From Methanobrevibacter sp. TLL-48-HuF1 (lineage in GTDB: Archaea > Methanobacteriota > Methanobacteria > Methanobacteriales > Methanobacteriaceae): DNA of 64,000 bases. A program made the translations under genes and the position numbers. The stretch spans positions 186,001-250,000 of the forward strand of contig NZ_CP081485.1 of NCBI RefSeq assembly GCF_023617305.1, read 5' to 3'. Shown here in pieces: positions 18,875 to 28,671 of the stretch. Within the stretch, counting starts at the first letter, position 1. The number at the start of each line of letters is the position of its first letter. The notes beneath the pieces are model-generated. The model saw only the letters and a list, made by a program, of their open reading frames with translations. It was not told where the DNA came from and ran no database searches.

Positions 18875-20101
18875 ATGAAATTATCTTCAAGATCAAAAGC
18901 ATATATGATTCCGGAATATAGTTTAACTGGAGATTTGCTCTCCTTTTTAACTTGTAACTTACAGTACAGATATCAGAATAAAGGTACTCTTCCTCCATCA
19001 ATGCCTATACAATTATGGTTTGGAGAATTTATACATGGAGTAATGGAAGAAGCTTACTTACAATGGGAATTAAATAAAACACCGTTTCCATGGGACTGGA
19101 AAAAAGACATCAGACCTATTGAAAATATGATTGATGCAAGATTACAGGTAAGGGGGCTTTATCCTCCAAAAGAACATTTCTTTTCAACAAATCATCCAAG
19201 TAATGAAAATGTTGATGTTAATGAAAGAGACCATAAAAAATTAGCCAGTGCAAGAGCTGAAAGGGCTATTAATTATTGGGGTCCTCATTTATTCCCTTTA
19301 ATTGATTCTGCAGAACTGTTGATAAAAGGAATTCGAAATATGCCTAATTACGATGAAAACACCAGCCGTTCCAATTATTATGGCATCAATGGTGTTATTG
19401 ATGTCTTAAGCTCATTAAAAATTAATGAAACAATTGAAAATACCCAACAGACAACATTGGATTCCTATAGAAATAAGATTATCGAATATCTGAGAAATGA
19501 TAAAGAATTTCAAGAGCATGTGCATAACATTGACTGTGATGAATATGAGGTAATTATTGATTATAAAGGAATGAGAAGGCCTTCAAATCAAAGAGATGAT
19601 GATGAAACATGGATTCGTCACAAATGGCAAATTTTAACATATGCCTGGCTTAGACACCAGCAGGCAGATGCCAAACCAATTGTTGCAGGAATTATTTTCT
19701 ATTTAAATGAACTTGTTCCCTCAAAGGAAGATCTGATTGTTGTTCAGCAGGATATTCATAATAATCTAACTGATATTCCGAAAGATGATGAATTTAAAGA
19801 AGATGTTGCACTAATTGAAAACTGGGATGAAGACGCTAAAGTTCCTGAATTAAGTTCCGAATTTAAAACAGCAAGATCAATCAGAATAATCAATATTAAC
19901 CCTGATGAAATTGAAAAGGCTTTGAATGAATTTGACAATGTTGTAAATAATATTGAATCATCATTAATTAAAGAAATTAAAGGCTGTAAAATTCAGGATG
20001 CATGGAAAGCACAGGGGGATGAAAGAACCTGTGATGCATGTGATTTCAAAACATTCTGTAAAAATAAAAAAACAAAAACAAAAGAATTTACTATTCCTTA
20101 A
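18875..20101 (+). CDS. PD-(D/E)XK nuclease with Fe-S-type cysteines (AddB/Cas4-like)
   Basis: 408 residues. An N-terminal Cys (SFLTCNLQYRY) and a C-terminal TCDACDFKTFC triplet match the four-Cys iron-sulfur cage of AddB and Cas4 nucleases. Between them are FGEFIHGVMEEAYLQW (the conserved His helix) and EVIIDYKGMRR (the catalytic Asp-x-Lys), then KWQILTYAWLRH (the QxxxY helix). Likely cuts single-stranded DNA ends unwound by the helicase 16 bp upstream, acting in recombinational repair or degradation of foreign DNA. No cas1/cas2 or repeats are nearby, so a CRISPR role is unlikely. Confidence 0.82.
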   Translation: MKLSSRSKAYMIPEYSLTGDLLSFLTCNLQYRYQNKGTLPPSMPIQLWFGEFIHGVMEEAYLQWELNKTPFPWDWKKDIRPIENMIDARLQVRGLYPPKEHFFSTNHPSNENVDVNERDHKKLASARAERAINYWGPHLFPLIDSAELLIKGIRNMPNYDENTSRSNYYGINGVIDVLSSLKINETIENTQQTTLDSYRNKIIEYLRNDKEFQEHVHNIDCDEYEVIIDYKGMRRPSNQRDDDETWIRHKWQILTYAWLRHQQADAKPIVAGIIFYLNELVPSKEDLIVVQQDIHNNLTDIPKDDEFKEDVALIENWDEDAKVPELSSEFKTARSIRIININPDEIEKALNEFDNVVNNIESSLIKEIKGCKIQDAWKAQGDERTCDACDFKTFCKNKKTKTKEFTIP

Positions 20102-20127
20102 AATAAATATATAAAGTAAGTGATATT

Positions 20128-20805
20128 ATGAGTAGTTTAGAAACCAATCAAAAGTATAGTAAAGTACTTGAAGACAATGTTAAACTAACCTGTAAAGCAG
20201 TAGCTGTTAAACTTTTAGCTAGTGAAGATGAACTTCCTGAAGGCTATGATCTAATAGATGAAAAGGTCAGACATTGTGAAATGATTAGAAAAGCATCATA
20301 TGGGGAAAAATTTTATAGTACTATTGAACAGCAAGCCTGTTTAGGTGGAGCTGGAGCTATTGGTCTTAGAGATATGCCTCCTAAATTAGCTAGTGGAGAA
20401 AAATATTTTGAATTAGGAAGATTTAAAGATTTGGAAACTGCAAAAGCAGCTACTGAAAAACTTTCAATAATAAAAGAAAGATATTGGGGAATTGTATATT
20501 CACCTTTAGACGAAGCTACTTTCAAACCCGATGTAGTTTTAATAATTACCGAACCTGTTGGCGGAATGAAATTAGCTCAAACTATTGTTTATTCTTCAGG
20601 AGATAAAGTCAGACCTAATTTTGCAGGTATCCAATCACTTTGTGGTGACGCTTTAGCTAATCCGTTTATAACTGGTGGAGTTAATTTCACATTAGGCTGT
20701 GACGGTTCCAGAAATGCAGCAGATATTAAAGACAATGAAATGACTATTGGAATTAGTGGTGAAAAATTAGAAGAAGTTATTTCAAACCTAAAAGTTATCG
20801 AATAA
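20128..20805 (+). CDS. DUF169 family protein
   Basis: 225 residues of the DUF169 family common in methanogens and anaerobes. It has CKAVAVKLLASEDELPEG, the Cys-containing VRHCEMIRKASYGE and QQACLGGAGAIGL segments, and a C-terminal SLCGDALANPFITGGVNFTLGCDGSR. The conserved cysteines suggest a metal or cofactor site, but no reaction is assigned. It starts 26 bp after the nuclease gene with AAGTGAT upstream, and its end overlaps the convergent nucleotidyltransferase by 18 bp. Confidence 0.8.
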   Translation: MSSLETNQKYSKVLEDNVKLTCKAVAVKLLASEDELPEGYDLIDEKVRHCEMIRKASYGEKFYSTIEQQACLGGAGAIGLRDMPPKLASGEKYFELGRFKDLETAKAATEKLSIIKERYWGIVYSPLDEATFKPDVVLIITEPVGGMKLAQTIVYSSGDKVRPNFAGIQSLCGDALANPFITGGVNFTLGCDGSRNAADIKDNEMTIGISGEKLEEVISNLKVIE

Positions 20806-21447
20806 CTTTAAATAATCATCATAATGATTTATATTTAATAATTCCAGTTCATTTTTTTCTTTTATACCATAAAAAGTATAACCATCATCAAATATTTTTC
20901 TTAAAATTGGATTTAAATTATCATTTTCATTTTCCAAATATTTTATTAAATTATCTTTAAATGCTACAAAAGGCATTCCTAATCCCTCAGCAGTGTCTAA
21001 TAAACCTGTTTTTCTACGTCTTAAAATAGCTATTGTTTTTTCAGGATTATCTGAATTTTTACAAACATTAATCATTTCATCAAACGTTTCACTTGATACT
21101 GTTGGCTGGTCTCCAGTTATGCAAAGTGCAAAATCAGAACTGATATTTTTTAAACCGTTTAAAAGAGATACTGATAAACCTACATCAACAGGATTATTTT
21201 CTACAAATTTTACAGAGTCTTTATAATTATCAAAAATAGCTTCTTTTATTTCATCACTATAATGGCCTAATACCACAATACATTCATCTACATTTGAAGA
21301 TAATGCATTGTCAATAGTTGTCTCTAAAACAGTTTTATTATGAAACGGAAGAATAAGTTTGTTTTTTACTGAAATATTTCTAGAAATCTGATCTTTTCTC
21401 ATACGGGAATTTTTACCTGCAGCGGTAATAATAGCTGAAACTGTCAT
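20788..21447 (-). CDS. MobA-like NTP transferase
   Basis: Nucleotidyltransferase of the MobA/IspD fold. The N-terminal SAIITAAGKNSRM is the nucleotide loop, followed by LILPFHNKTVLE, CIVVLGHYSDEI and the metal-binding CITGDQPTV. The MocA/MobA group makes CDP- or GMP-activated cofactors or phospho-sugars; the substrate here is not evident. Start taken at ATG 21447. The longer frame starts at a TTG inside the upstream gene's stop and would prefix an implausible hydrophobic run (IIIYLLFYFFLVFI) to a cytosolic enzyme. Confidence 0.75.
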   Translation of the reverse strand: MTVSAIITAAGKNSRMRKDQISRNISVKNKLILPFHNKTVLETTIDNALSSNVDECIVVLGHYSDEIKEAIFDNYKDSVKFVENNPVDVGLSVSLLNGLKNISSDFALCITGDQPTVSSETFDEMINVCKNSDNPEKTIAILRRRKTGLLDTAEGLGMPFVAFKDNLIKYLENENDNLNPILRKIFDDGYTFYGIKEKNELELLNINHYDDYLKLFDNF

Positions 21448-21491
21448 AATAAACACTAAAAAAAAGTAAAATAAAAGATAAATAATTATCT

Positions 21492-22676
21492 TCAACTTGG
21501 AATAAATCTTTCTATCTTACCGTAAATTGCCATACTCGGACCTGAACCTTCAGTCCACATCACTATTTTAACTGGATAATCATGATTATTTGTAACTTTA
21601 ATATCTTCAGAAGGATTAAATCCAAATAATACTGCATCATTATCTCCACACATACCTACTGGCAATCCAAATCCTTCAGCAAGAACAGCTGCTCTTAATA
21701 CCCTAGCTGGCGGACATACTCCATGAGAAGCACTACCTCCAGGAGCATTACTGTCAGAAGCAGAACCAAAATCAATATATGCTTTTCCATTTCCACTTGA
21801 ATTTGGTGGAATTACTGTATTATTCCATGCATCTACAAAAGATCTTGCATTAAATTCTCTTACCCCATCCCCATATTCAGGGTGAGAACCTAAAGAAGTA
21901 GAATAAACTTCACCATCCTCTTCTGTAACATTACCCATATACAATACAATAGGAGTGCCATCAGGATATGCAGCTACATAATCAGATACATTGTTACCAA
22001 ATATAATTGATACATTACCAGCACTTATATCATTTCTTCCATCAGAAAAGTTAACAATTCCTCGCTCTAATGTGAAATTAGATTTGTCAGAATCATAATT
22101 ATACCAATTTTGAATAGTTGTAGTATTGTAATACTTACTTCCAAAATCAGTGTTTTTAATTTCTGAAGTAGGAATTGATTTAACGACAGTACCATTTTCT
22201 ACAACATCAACACCATCAGATGTTTTGGTTAAAACCTTATAAGGTGCACTGTAACCCCATACATAAGTATGTGGCGCTTTAACAGCTAACTGATTACCTT
22301 CATAAGTTAAATAACCTGGACCTTCAAAGCCCTGTGCTTTACCATAAGAATCTATACCTTCACTAGATATTGTAGCAAAGTCAAATGGAACAGTTCCTGT
22401 TGTTAAAGTTATTAATATACCCTGCAAATCAAGACTGGTAATCTGGTGAGCTATAAAAGGCAGATTACCTAATAAAGGTACCTGAATTGACTGATTCTCA
22501 CCTAAAATAGAATCCCCTTCAAACATAGATTGGCCAATAGGCAAATTATATTCATTTGCAAAGGATTCACCAGTGTATGTATTATGATTTACAAAAGAAA
22601 ATGCGAATAAAAGTAAAGAAATAAAGAATAATGCCAATATTATCTTAATAGATGTACTTCTCCATTTATAACTCAT
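21492..22676 (-). CDS. Membrane-anchored protein with a VanW-like C-terminal domain
   Basis: About 394 residues. One N-terminal membrane helix (IKIILALFFISLLLFAFSFV) leads to a large extracytoplasmic region rich in Asn-X-Thr/Ser. Residues about 310-390 resemble the VanW domain: SHGVCPPARVLRAAVLAEGF, then LFGFNPSEDIKVTNNHDYPV. VanW-type proteins are tied to peptidoglycan in bacteria, and the neighbour here is a Mur ligase, so a pseudomurein-related role is a reasonable guess. The start is ATG 22676, 9 nt after AAGGTG; the TTG at 22694 is upstream of that ribosome site. Confidence 0.55.
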   Translation of the reverse strand: MSYKWRSTSIKIILALFFISLLLFAFSFVNHNTYTGESFANEYNLPIGQSMFEGDSILGENQSIQVPLLGNLPFIAHQITSLDLQGILITLTTGTVPFDFATISSEGIDSYGKAQGFEGPGYLTYEGNQLAVKAPHTYVWGYSAPYKVLTKTSDGVDVVENGTVVKSIPTSEIKNTDFGSKYYNTTTIQNWYNYDSDKSNFTLERGIVNFSDGRNDISAGNVSIIFGNNVSDYVAAYPDGTPIVLYMGNVTEEDGEVYSTSLGSHPEYGDGVREFNARSFVDAWNNTVIPPNSSGNGKAYIDFGSASDSNAPGGSASHGVCPPARVLRAAVLAEGFGLPVGMCGDNDAVLFGFNPSEDIKVTNNHDYPVKIVMWTEGSGPSMAIYGKIERFIPS

Positions 22677-22761
22677 ATTATTTAACACCTTCAATAATAA
22701 TATAACAATAGTATATTTAGTTACTATTATATTTATATATTTTCATTTCAATGAATACAAA

Positions 22762-24042
22762 CTAAAGGTTTTCAGACAAGAGCCTTATTCTTTCCTGGAT
22801 TTCAATAATAGCTTCCTGACCGTTACCTCCAATGAAAAGTGCATCTTCATGAGAGAATTCAGCAATAAGGGCAATTATCTCATCTAATGAGTTAGCTATC
22901 TCAATTCTGCCCTCATAACCAAGACTATTTAAACGATACAATCCCATATCAATAGTATCATCTAATCCCGGAAACAGAACAATGACTTCAGGATTATATT
23001 TAACTGCTTCATCTAAAATACTTAATCTATGTTCTTCATTAGCTCTAGGAGTGCCTATAAATAATGCATAGAAATCATTTTCACTTAAAACTGAAGTTAA
23101 TGCATCAGAATTATCAGTTTTACCTACAAAAATAGAAGCATTATTAATCTTATAAACATTCATTCTACCTTCAACTGCTTTAAAATCAGCTAAAGATTTC
23201 ATAATACTATCCTTAGATATTTTTAATTCAGTAGCTATAGCTGCAGCCAAACCAGCATTTAATGCATTGAATCTACCACAAACCTGTAACTTTTCATCAT
23301 ATTCAAAAAAAGGAATAGTTTTATCAGCAACTTCTTTAAAATCAGCATTGAAATCTTGATTAAAAGCTGTAAAAATCGTTTTTCCTTCAAAGAATCTCAC
23401 TAAAGTATTTTTATAATTGGCTATTGTCTTATGAACATTCATATGATCATTACCAATATTAGTAAGACCTACCATGTCAAAATCAAAACAATAATTGCAA
23501 AAATCAAGTGTCATGTCACAAACTTCAACAAGTAATATATCATAATCGTCGTTTGAGGCTTCTAAAACTAAATCATAGTAACCTGAAAAGCCTCCACCAC
23601 CATTTCCACCGACTAAAACTTTTTTACCAGCATTTTCCAAAATAGTTTTTAACATATGAACACTAGTAGTTTTACCATTAGTTCCAGTAATGCCAATAGT
23701 AAAAAGGTCTTTATGCTTAGTTACAACATTACTTAACAGTTTACCTTTTTCAAGCAATTTATTTGCAAAAGCTCCCCCATACATGCTGGGACTAATCGCT
23801 ATTGCATCACATTCTTCAATTGCATGTGAATTTGAAAAACCTAAATCAACAGTTAAATTATCAGAAACAATAGAAACAGTTTCATCACCACTAACCAAAT
23901 TCATTGAAATCATAGGTAATTCCAAATCTGATAAATCAACTTTACTATTTAAATCAGTTGCATAAACATCCCAACCATGATTTAAAAGAGAATTAACTGC
24001 TTTTTTTCCTTCTACACCTAAACCTATAACTGCTGCTTTCAT
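22762..24042 (-). CDS. Mur ligase family protein (likely pseudomurein peptide ligase)
   Basis: 426 residues with the Mur ligase layout. An N-terminal Rossmann domain (AVIGLGVEGKKAVNSLLNHG) precedes the ATP-binding TIGITGTNGKTTSVHMLKT near 115. A central domain has TNIGNDHMNVHKT and GRFNALNAGLAAAIA, and the C-terminal domain includes VEGRMNVY. These enzymes join amino acids by ATP-driven amide bonds; in Methanobacteriales, homologues are proposed to build the pseudomurein peptide. MurD-like in its N-terminal domain, with the substrate undetermined. The next gene on the strand is the VanW-like protein, 85 bp away. Confidence 0.78.
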   Translation of the reverse strand: MKAAVIGLGVEGKKAVNSLLNHGWDVYATDLNSKVDLSDLELPMISMNLVSGDETVSIVSDNLTVDLGFSNSHAIEECDAIAISPSMYGGAFANKLLEKGKLLSNVVTKHKDLFTIGITGTNGKTTSVHMLKTILENAGKKVLVGGNGGGGFSGYYDLVLEASNDDYDILLVEVCDMTLDFCNYCFDFDMVGLTNIGNDHMNVHKTIANYKNTLVRFFEGKTIFTAFNQDFNADFKEVADKTIPFFEYDEKLQVCGRFNALNAGLAAAIATELKISKDSIMKSLADFKAVEGRMNVYKINNASIFVGKTDNSDALTSVLSENDFYALFIGTPRANEEHRLSILDEAVKYNPEVIVLFPGLDDTIDMGLYRLNSLGYEGRIEIANSLDEIIALIAEFSHEDALFIGGNGQEAIIEIQERIRLLSENL

Positions 24043-24137
24043 AAAAAAATACCTTTATTATTATTTATAACAGTATAAAATATTGTTATTCAAGTATAAA
24101 TATTATAACATTCATAATTCATTTAAAAGGTGAAATA

Positions 24138-24539
24138 ATGTTTGAAGAGGAAAATGATAATAAAATATATCGTCTTATCATTAGTAACGGTTATGACAAA
24201 AATAAGGAATATATGAAATTTATTGAACAAATGTATTCTAAAAATGATTTTTTATGGAAAGAATCTATTTCCGGGTCTTATTCAACAGCCAATAAAGAAT
24301 TTTTTGAAAAAATAGATGTTATAATACTTTTAGCAGGTTTATATAATTACAATAAAGAAACTTTTAATGATTTAATTAAAGCTAGTGAAAACTATAATAT
24401 TCCCATAGTTCTTGTAAGACCACATGGACTTGAAGAAGTTCCTGAAAACTTGGAAAAAGAAGCATCAACAATTGTAGGATGGAATGCTAACTGTATTATA
24501 GATGCAATAAAAAATGCTGAGGAAATAGGCAGAATCTAA
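24138..24539 (+). CDS. TIR-like (DUF1863/ThsB-type) small protein
   Basis: A 133-residue single-domain protein with a flavodoxin-like pattern. It begins YRLIISNGYDKNKEY, continues with a hydrophobic strand in DVIILLAGLYNYNKET, then NIPIVLVRP, and ends with a helix after STIVGWNANCIIDAI. This matches the MTH538-like/DUF1863 TIR-like fold, the fold of ThsB in Thoeris defence. The usual catalytic Glu of NADase TIRs is not clearly placed. It has its own AAAAGGTGA ribosome site. It faces rad50 tail to tail (32 bp between stops) and diverges from the Mur ligase. Confidence 0.6.
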   Translation: MFEEENDNKIYRLIISNGYDKNKEYMKFIEQMYSKNDFLWKESISGSYSTANKEFFEKIDVIILLAGLYNYNKETFNDLIKASENYNIPIVLVRPHGLEEVPENLEKEASTIVGWNANCIIDAIKNAEEIGRI

Positions 24540-24571
24540 ATTAATCACTTAAAAAAATTAAATAAAAGTAT

Positions 24572-27325
24572 CTAACTAGATACTTTTGAAATACCATTAT
24601 CTTTTTCTACTTTAATCAAATTATCTGCAGCATTTTCAAGCTGACTTTCATGAGTCACAATAATCATTTGCGGTAAAACAGTCATGTCTTTTAACAGATT
24701 AATTAATTCATGTCTTCTAAAGCTATCTAAATGTATTGTAGGTTCATCTAAAAGAATAGTGTCCAAATCACCTTTTGCCATAGCCTGAGTAATACCAAGT
24801 CTTAAAGCAAGGGCAATAGCTATTTTTTCACCACCACTAACCATACTCATTGAAGATTCACCTTCAGGACCAAATACAGTTACTTCATAGTCCTCATCCA
24901 ATGTTAAATCAGAATAATTAAAGTTAAATTCATCAAAGAAGTCCTTAGTGTATTTTTGAATTACAGGCCTTGAACGATTCCTTAACTCTTTTTGTATACC
25001 GTTTTTAGAATATAATGTTCTAATATGATTCAATAAATCAATATAATCTGTAGTGTTTTTATATTCTTGTTGGAATTTATAGTTAGTTAATATTTTTTCT
25101 GTTAAATCATTGACATTAGCTATTAATTCTTTAGCTTGACCTTTAATTCCTGAAAGCTCATTTGTAAACTCATCATATCTTCTTTCATAAACTTCGTAAA
25201 AGTAAATTACTTTTTCATATTTTTCTTTATCATAAACAGAAGCATTTATTTTATTTTTCAAGATTTCAATTTGATTAAGTGAAACACCAATATCATCTTT
25301 TTTAGAAGTTAACTGAGATTCAAAAGCTTTTTTATTTTGAACAAAACCTTTAAGTTGATTAAATTCTTCTTCCTTATTTTTTAAATCAGTAATACGTGCT
25401 TGTAAATCAGCAGTACTCATATCACCGCTTAAATGAGGATCTTGGTCAATAGCTAATTTGATATTTTTAACATGAACATCAATTTCATTATTAACCTGAT
25501 TTAATTTATATTGAAGTTCAGTTTTACTACTTAAAACATCTAGTGCTCCTTTTGATTTTATATATGCATTGTAATCTTCTTTATTTTCTTCACGGCCAAT
25601 TTTTTCTTTAGATATATCCAGTATAAGTTCACCTAATTTATTATTAGTGTACTCTTTAGATTCTAATCCTTCATCAATCTCATTAAGTTTAACCAAATCT
25701 TTTTCTAAATTGTCAAATTTATTTTTATATCCTATAATATCTTTAGATAAATCCTGAAGTTTATTATATTTTTCTTCAAAACTATCTTTATTTTTATTCA
25801 AAAGACGAATATTTTCATTATTTTCTACAATAGCTTTCTTATTAACATTAATTTCACTATTATAAGAATCAATTAATTCATTTTTCTTTTGAGGATTAAT
25901 ATCAGATTTACAAACAGGACATTTATTTTCAACATCCAATAATTCATCTAAAGGTTTTTGTGCTGTATCAATAGCTTGTTTAAATTTAACAATTTCCTCA
26001 TTTTTAGAAATAATCTCAAGACTTAAATCTTTAACTTTATTAGAAACTTCCTCACTGAAGTTGTTGGTAACCTCTTCTAAATGACTGAAATTATCAACAT
26101 CAGCTAAAATATCCTGAGACAAACCACTATCATATAATTTATCTTTAGTTACAGAAAAAAAACTTTCAATTTCATTTCTATTTCCTTCAATTGATTTAAG
26201 AAGTTGCTTTTTATCTTTTTCAAGTTGGGTAAGAGTAGCTAATTCTTTTTCAAGATTAATTTTTTGATTGTTTAATTTTTCAATTTTCTCATCGGCTACT
26301 AAAAATTTATTATATCCTTCTTTTTTAGATGCTAAAAGTTCTTCCTGTGTTGCAATTGAATCTAAATCTTTTTCAATTTTTTGTTTATCAAGTTCCAACT
26401 GCTGAATACTTGTAACAGATTTTTCAAAGTCCAAGTATAACGGTAATTTCTTAACAAATTTTTCCAATCTTACAATTTGCTCTTCGGCTTTTTTTATTTC
26501 ATCTAAATTATCCTGAAGTGCTCTTTTATCATTTTCAAGAGAATCCAATCTTTTTTTCTCAGCATCTAAATTATTATTGAAGTTATCAAAGATTTCTTTT
26601 TCTCTTTCCATATTGGTTTTTTCATTTTGCTTTTCAGCTTTCATCTCTTTAACTTCTTCAATCTGTTTTTCTAAAGCAAGCCCTTTTTCTTTAAGACTAT
26701 CCAATAATGCTTTTTTATGATTATATTCCTCTTTTAACTCTTCAGATGAAAATAACTTACCCTTAAGTTCTGACTGAGCTTTTTCATAATTGCTAATAAT
26801 AGGCTGTAAGTTTTTCCAGGCTTTTTCCAGAGAATCCAAACCTAATAATTTTCCAATTAATTGTTTTTTCTCAGAGGAAGTTTTATCAACTAATTCTGCA
26901 ATTTCTCCTTGCCTTATGTAAATTGCATTTAAAAACAAATCTGAATCAATATCCAAAATAGACTGAATTTCATTAGCTACCTCTTTATCTCCAGCACATG
27001 ATGGAATAAATTGACCTTTAGAAGTGGTTTTTTTAAGAATTGTTGATTTTAAACCTGATTTGGTTTTTTCACGATGAATTTTATATTCCTTACCATTAGA
27101 AATAAATTCCAAATCAACATACATGTTTTCATTACTGCCATTTCTCACTAAATCATCAATTTTTTTAGCAGTATGTTGTTTGAATAATGCAAAACTAATA
27201 GCTTCTAAAATAGTAGATTTTCCAGCACCATTTTCCCCTACAATAACTGTAATCCCATCACCAAATCTAATAACTTCATGATTATAGGATTTGAAATTGT
27301 TTAATGTTAATTTTGTAAAAATCAT
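24572..27325 (-). CDS. rad50: DNA double-strand break repair ATPase Rad50
   Basis: 917 residues with the SMC-like layout. Walker A GENGAGKSTILEAISFALF is near residue 31, followed by a long coiled coil with the zinc-hook CPVCKSDI near 460. A second coiled coil leads to the signature SMVSGGEKIAIALALRLGI and Walker B LDTILLDEPTIHLDS. With Mre11 it tethers and processes DNA ends. Its ATG overlaps the mre11 stop by 4 bp; it is the last gene of the nurA-herA-mre11-rad50 operon. Confidence 0.97.
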   Translation of the reverse strand: MIFTKLTLNNFKSYNHEVIRFGDGITVIVGENGAGKSTILEAISFALFKQHTAKKIDDLVRNGSNENMYVDLEFISNGKEYKIHREKTKSGLKSTILKKTTSKGQFIPSCAGDKEVANEIQSILDIDSDLFLNAIYIRQGEIAELVDKTSSEKKQLIGKLLGLDSLEKAWKNLQPIISNYEKAQSELKGKLFSSEELKEEYNHKKALLDSLKEKGLALEKQIEEVKEMKAEKQNEKTNMEREKEIFDNFNNNLDAEKKRLDSLENDKRALQDNLDEIKKAEEQIVRLEKFVKKLPLYLDFEKSVTSIQQLELDKQKIEKDLDSIATQEELLASKKEGYNKFLVADEKIEKLNNQKINLEKELATLTQLEKDKKQLLKSIEGNRNEIESFFSVTKDKLYDSGLSQDILADVDNFSHLEEVTNNFSEEVSNKVKDLSLEIISKNEEIVKFKQAIDTAQKPLDELLDVENKCPVCKSDINPQKKNELIDSYNSEINVNKKAIVENNENIRLLNKNKDSFEEKYNKLQDLSKDIIGYKNKFDNLEKDLVKLNEIDEGLESKEYTNNKLGELILDISKEKIGREENKEDYNAYIKSKGALDVLSSKTELQYKLNQVNNEIDVHVKNIKLAIDQDPHLSGDMSTADLQARITDLKNKEEEFNQLKGFVQNKKAFESQLTSKKDDIGVSLNQIEILKNKINASVYDKEKYEKVIYFYEVYERRYDEFTNELSGIKGQAKELIANVNDLTEKILTNYKFQQEYKNTTDYIDLLNHIRTLYSKNGIQKELRNRSRPVIQKYTKDFFDEFNFNYSDLTLDEDYEVTVFGPEGESSMSMVSGGEKIAIALALRLGITQAMAKGDLDTILLDEPTIHLDSFRRHELINLLKDMTVLPQMIIVTHESQLENAADNLIKVEKDNGISKVSS

Positions 27326-28545
27326 TGAAGAGCCCCACTAAATCTTACCTGATCGTCTTCAGGTTTATTTTCAGTTATTTCATCACCAGAATCATCATTT
27401 ATAATATTGTATTTTTCATTGAAAAATTGATTAACTAAATCCTCAGATTCATCTGTTTTATTTTTTGAAAGCAAGTCATATAATTCAATAGCTAAATTAT
27501 TGACATCTTCACTATCATACTCTTTTAATTCATCAATTAAAAGCTCTTTAGGACCTAAAGCATTTTTATCATTAATAATAGCATTAACATCCACTTCCCT
27601 ATCAAGTACATTAAATGTAGGCCTGATCATTAATGCCAAATCACCAAGTTCCCTATTAATAAATTCATATATTTCCCCTATATTTGAATCAATGTTGTTG
27701 ATTTTAAGATTTAAAATAGGCTGTTTATCAAAGTCTTTTATTGTATTTTTAATAGAATCTATTTCAGCACCTAAATTCCTATAATCAATAGTTTTTACAA
27801 TGAATTCACGAGGAATATCCATTTTAATTCTTTTAACATTCATTTTTGGTCCGTCTAAGTCCACTACAATAAAACCTTTACCATTCTTTTTAAGGTCTAT
27901 TAACTCATTAACATTCCATGTTTCAGTTGATCCAGGATAAACCAGTTTTCCTTTACCAAAATCATCACAAATATAATTATGAATATGGCCTAATGCATAA
28001 TAATCAAAATTATCAGGAATATCTCCAATTTCCAATTCATACTGTAAATTGAAATATTTGTCAATTCCCTGATGTAAAACAAGAATAGATTTTTCATGAT
28101 TTTCTGCTTTTTTGGACAATTCATCTAATTTGCTTTTAAGATTTTTGTTTTGGGAAGCTGGAAGAAATGGCAATCCTGCAATAAAAACATCATCATGCAT
28201 ATAATTCGTATTAATTGTGCTTATTAATTTTAAACCAAATTTTTTAAATAATACCTGAGGAGGTATAGCTCCATTACGATTTACAACATCATGATTTCCG
28301 GCAATAGCATACATTGGTATTCCTGCACCTTTTAATTTAAGCAAACCTTTTTGAAAAGCTAAAAGAGCAGATGGTGATGGTCTTGCTGAATCAAACAAAT
28401 CTCCACTATGTATTACAAAATCAACTTTTTCTTCGATTATTTTATCTATAATTTTATCAAATACTTCATAAAAGTCTTTTTCCCGCTCAAGTAAGCCGAA
28501 TTGTCTATAACCTAAATGAGTATCTGCCAAATGTGCAAATTTCAT
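27322..28545 (-). CDS. mre11: DNA double-strand break repair nuclease Mre11
   Basis: Calcineurin-like phosphoesterase with all metal motifs: FAHLADTHLGYRQFG, FVIHSGDLFDSARPS, YAIAGNHDVVN, ILVLHQGI and YALGHIHNY. It has manganese-dependent 3'-5' exonuclease and endonuclease activity and binds Rad50. The start is ATG 28545 (MKFAHLADTH) with AAAAGGTAA upstream; a longer frame to 28584 would add 13 residues before the conserved start. The C-terminal about 60 residues are acidic and likely carry the Rad50-binding helices. Confidence 0.96.
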   Translation of the reverse strand: MKFAHLADTHLGYRQFGLLEREKDFYEVFDKIIDKIIEEKVDFVIHSGDLFDSARPSPSALLAFQKGLLKLKGAGIPMYAIAGNHDVVNRNGAIPPQVLFKKFGLKLISTINTNYMHDDVFIAGLPFLPASQNKNLKSKLDELSKKAENHEKSILVLHQGIDKYFNLQYELEIGDIPDNFDYYALGHIHNYICDDFGKGKLVYPGSTETWNVNELIDLKKNGKGFIVVDLDGPKMNVKRIKMDIPREFIVKTIDYRNLGAEIDSIKNTIKDFDKQPILNLKINNIDSNIGEIYEFINRELGDLALMIRPTFNVLDREVDVNAIINDKNALGPKELLIDELKEYDSEDVNNLAIELYDLLSKNKTDESEDLVNQFFNEKYNIINDDSGDEITENKPEDDQVRFSGALQ

Positions 28546-28671
28546 TATATTACCTTTTAAATTTTTTATATAACCAACAAACACTCTAAAATTAAAGCAT
28601 TTAACAATTAATTATATAGCTAATAGTAATATTTAATATTATGGTAGCATTAGAAAAGTAATATGATTAAA

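Noticed and set aside
18875-20101. Nuclease as a CRISPR Cas4
   Set aside because: No repeats, cas1 or cas2 are present; the gene is twice Cas4 length and coupled to a UvrD-like helicase, so an AddB-like role fits better.
20788-21495. Longer MobA-like protein with a hydrophobic leader
   Set aside because: The upstream start is a TTG inside the previous gene's stop, and the leader would put a cytosolic nucleotidyltransferase in the membrane; the ATG at 21447 gives the normal N-terminus.
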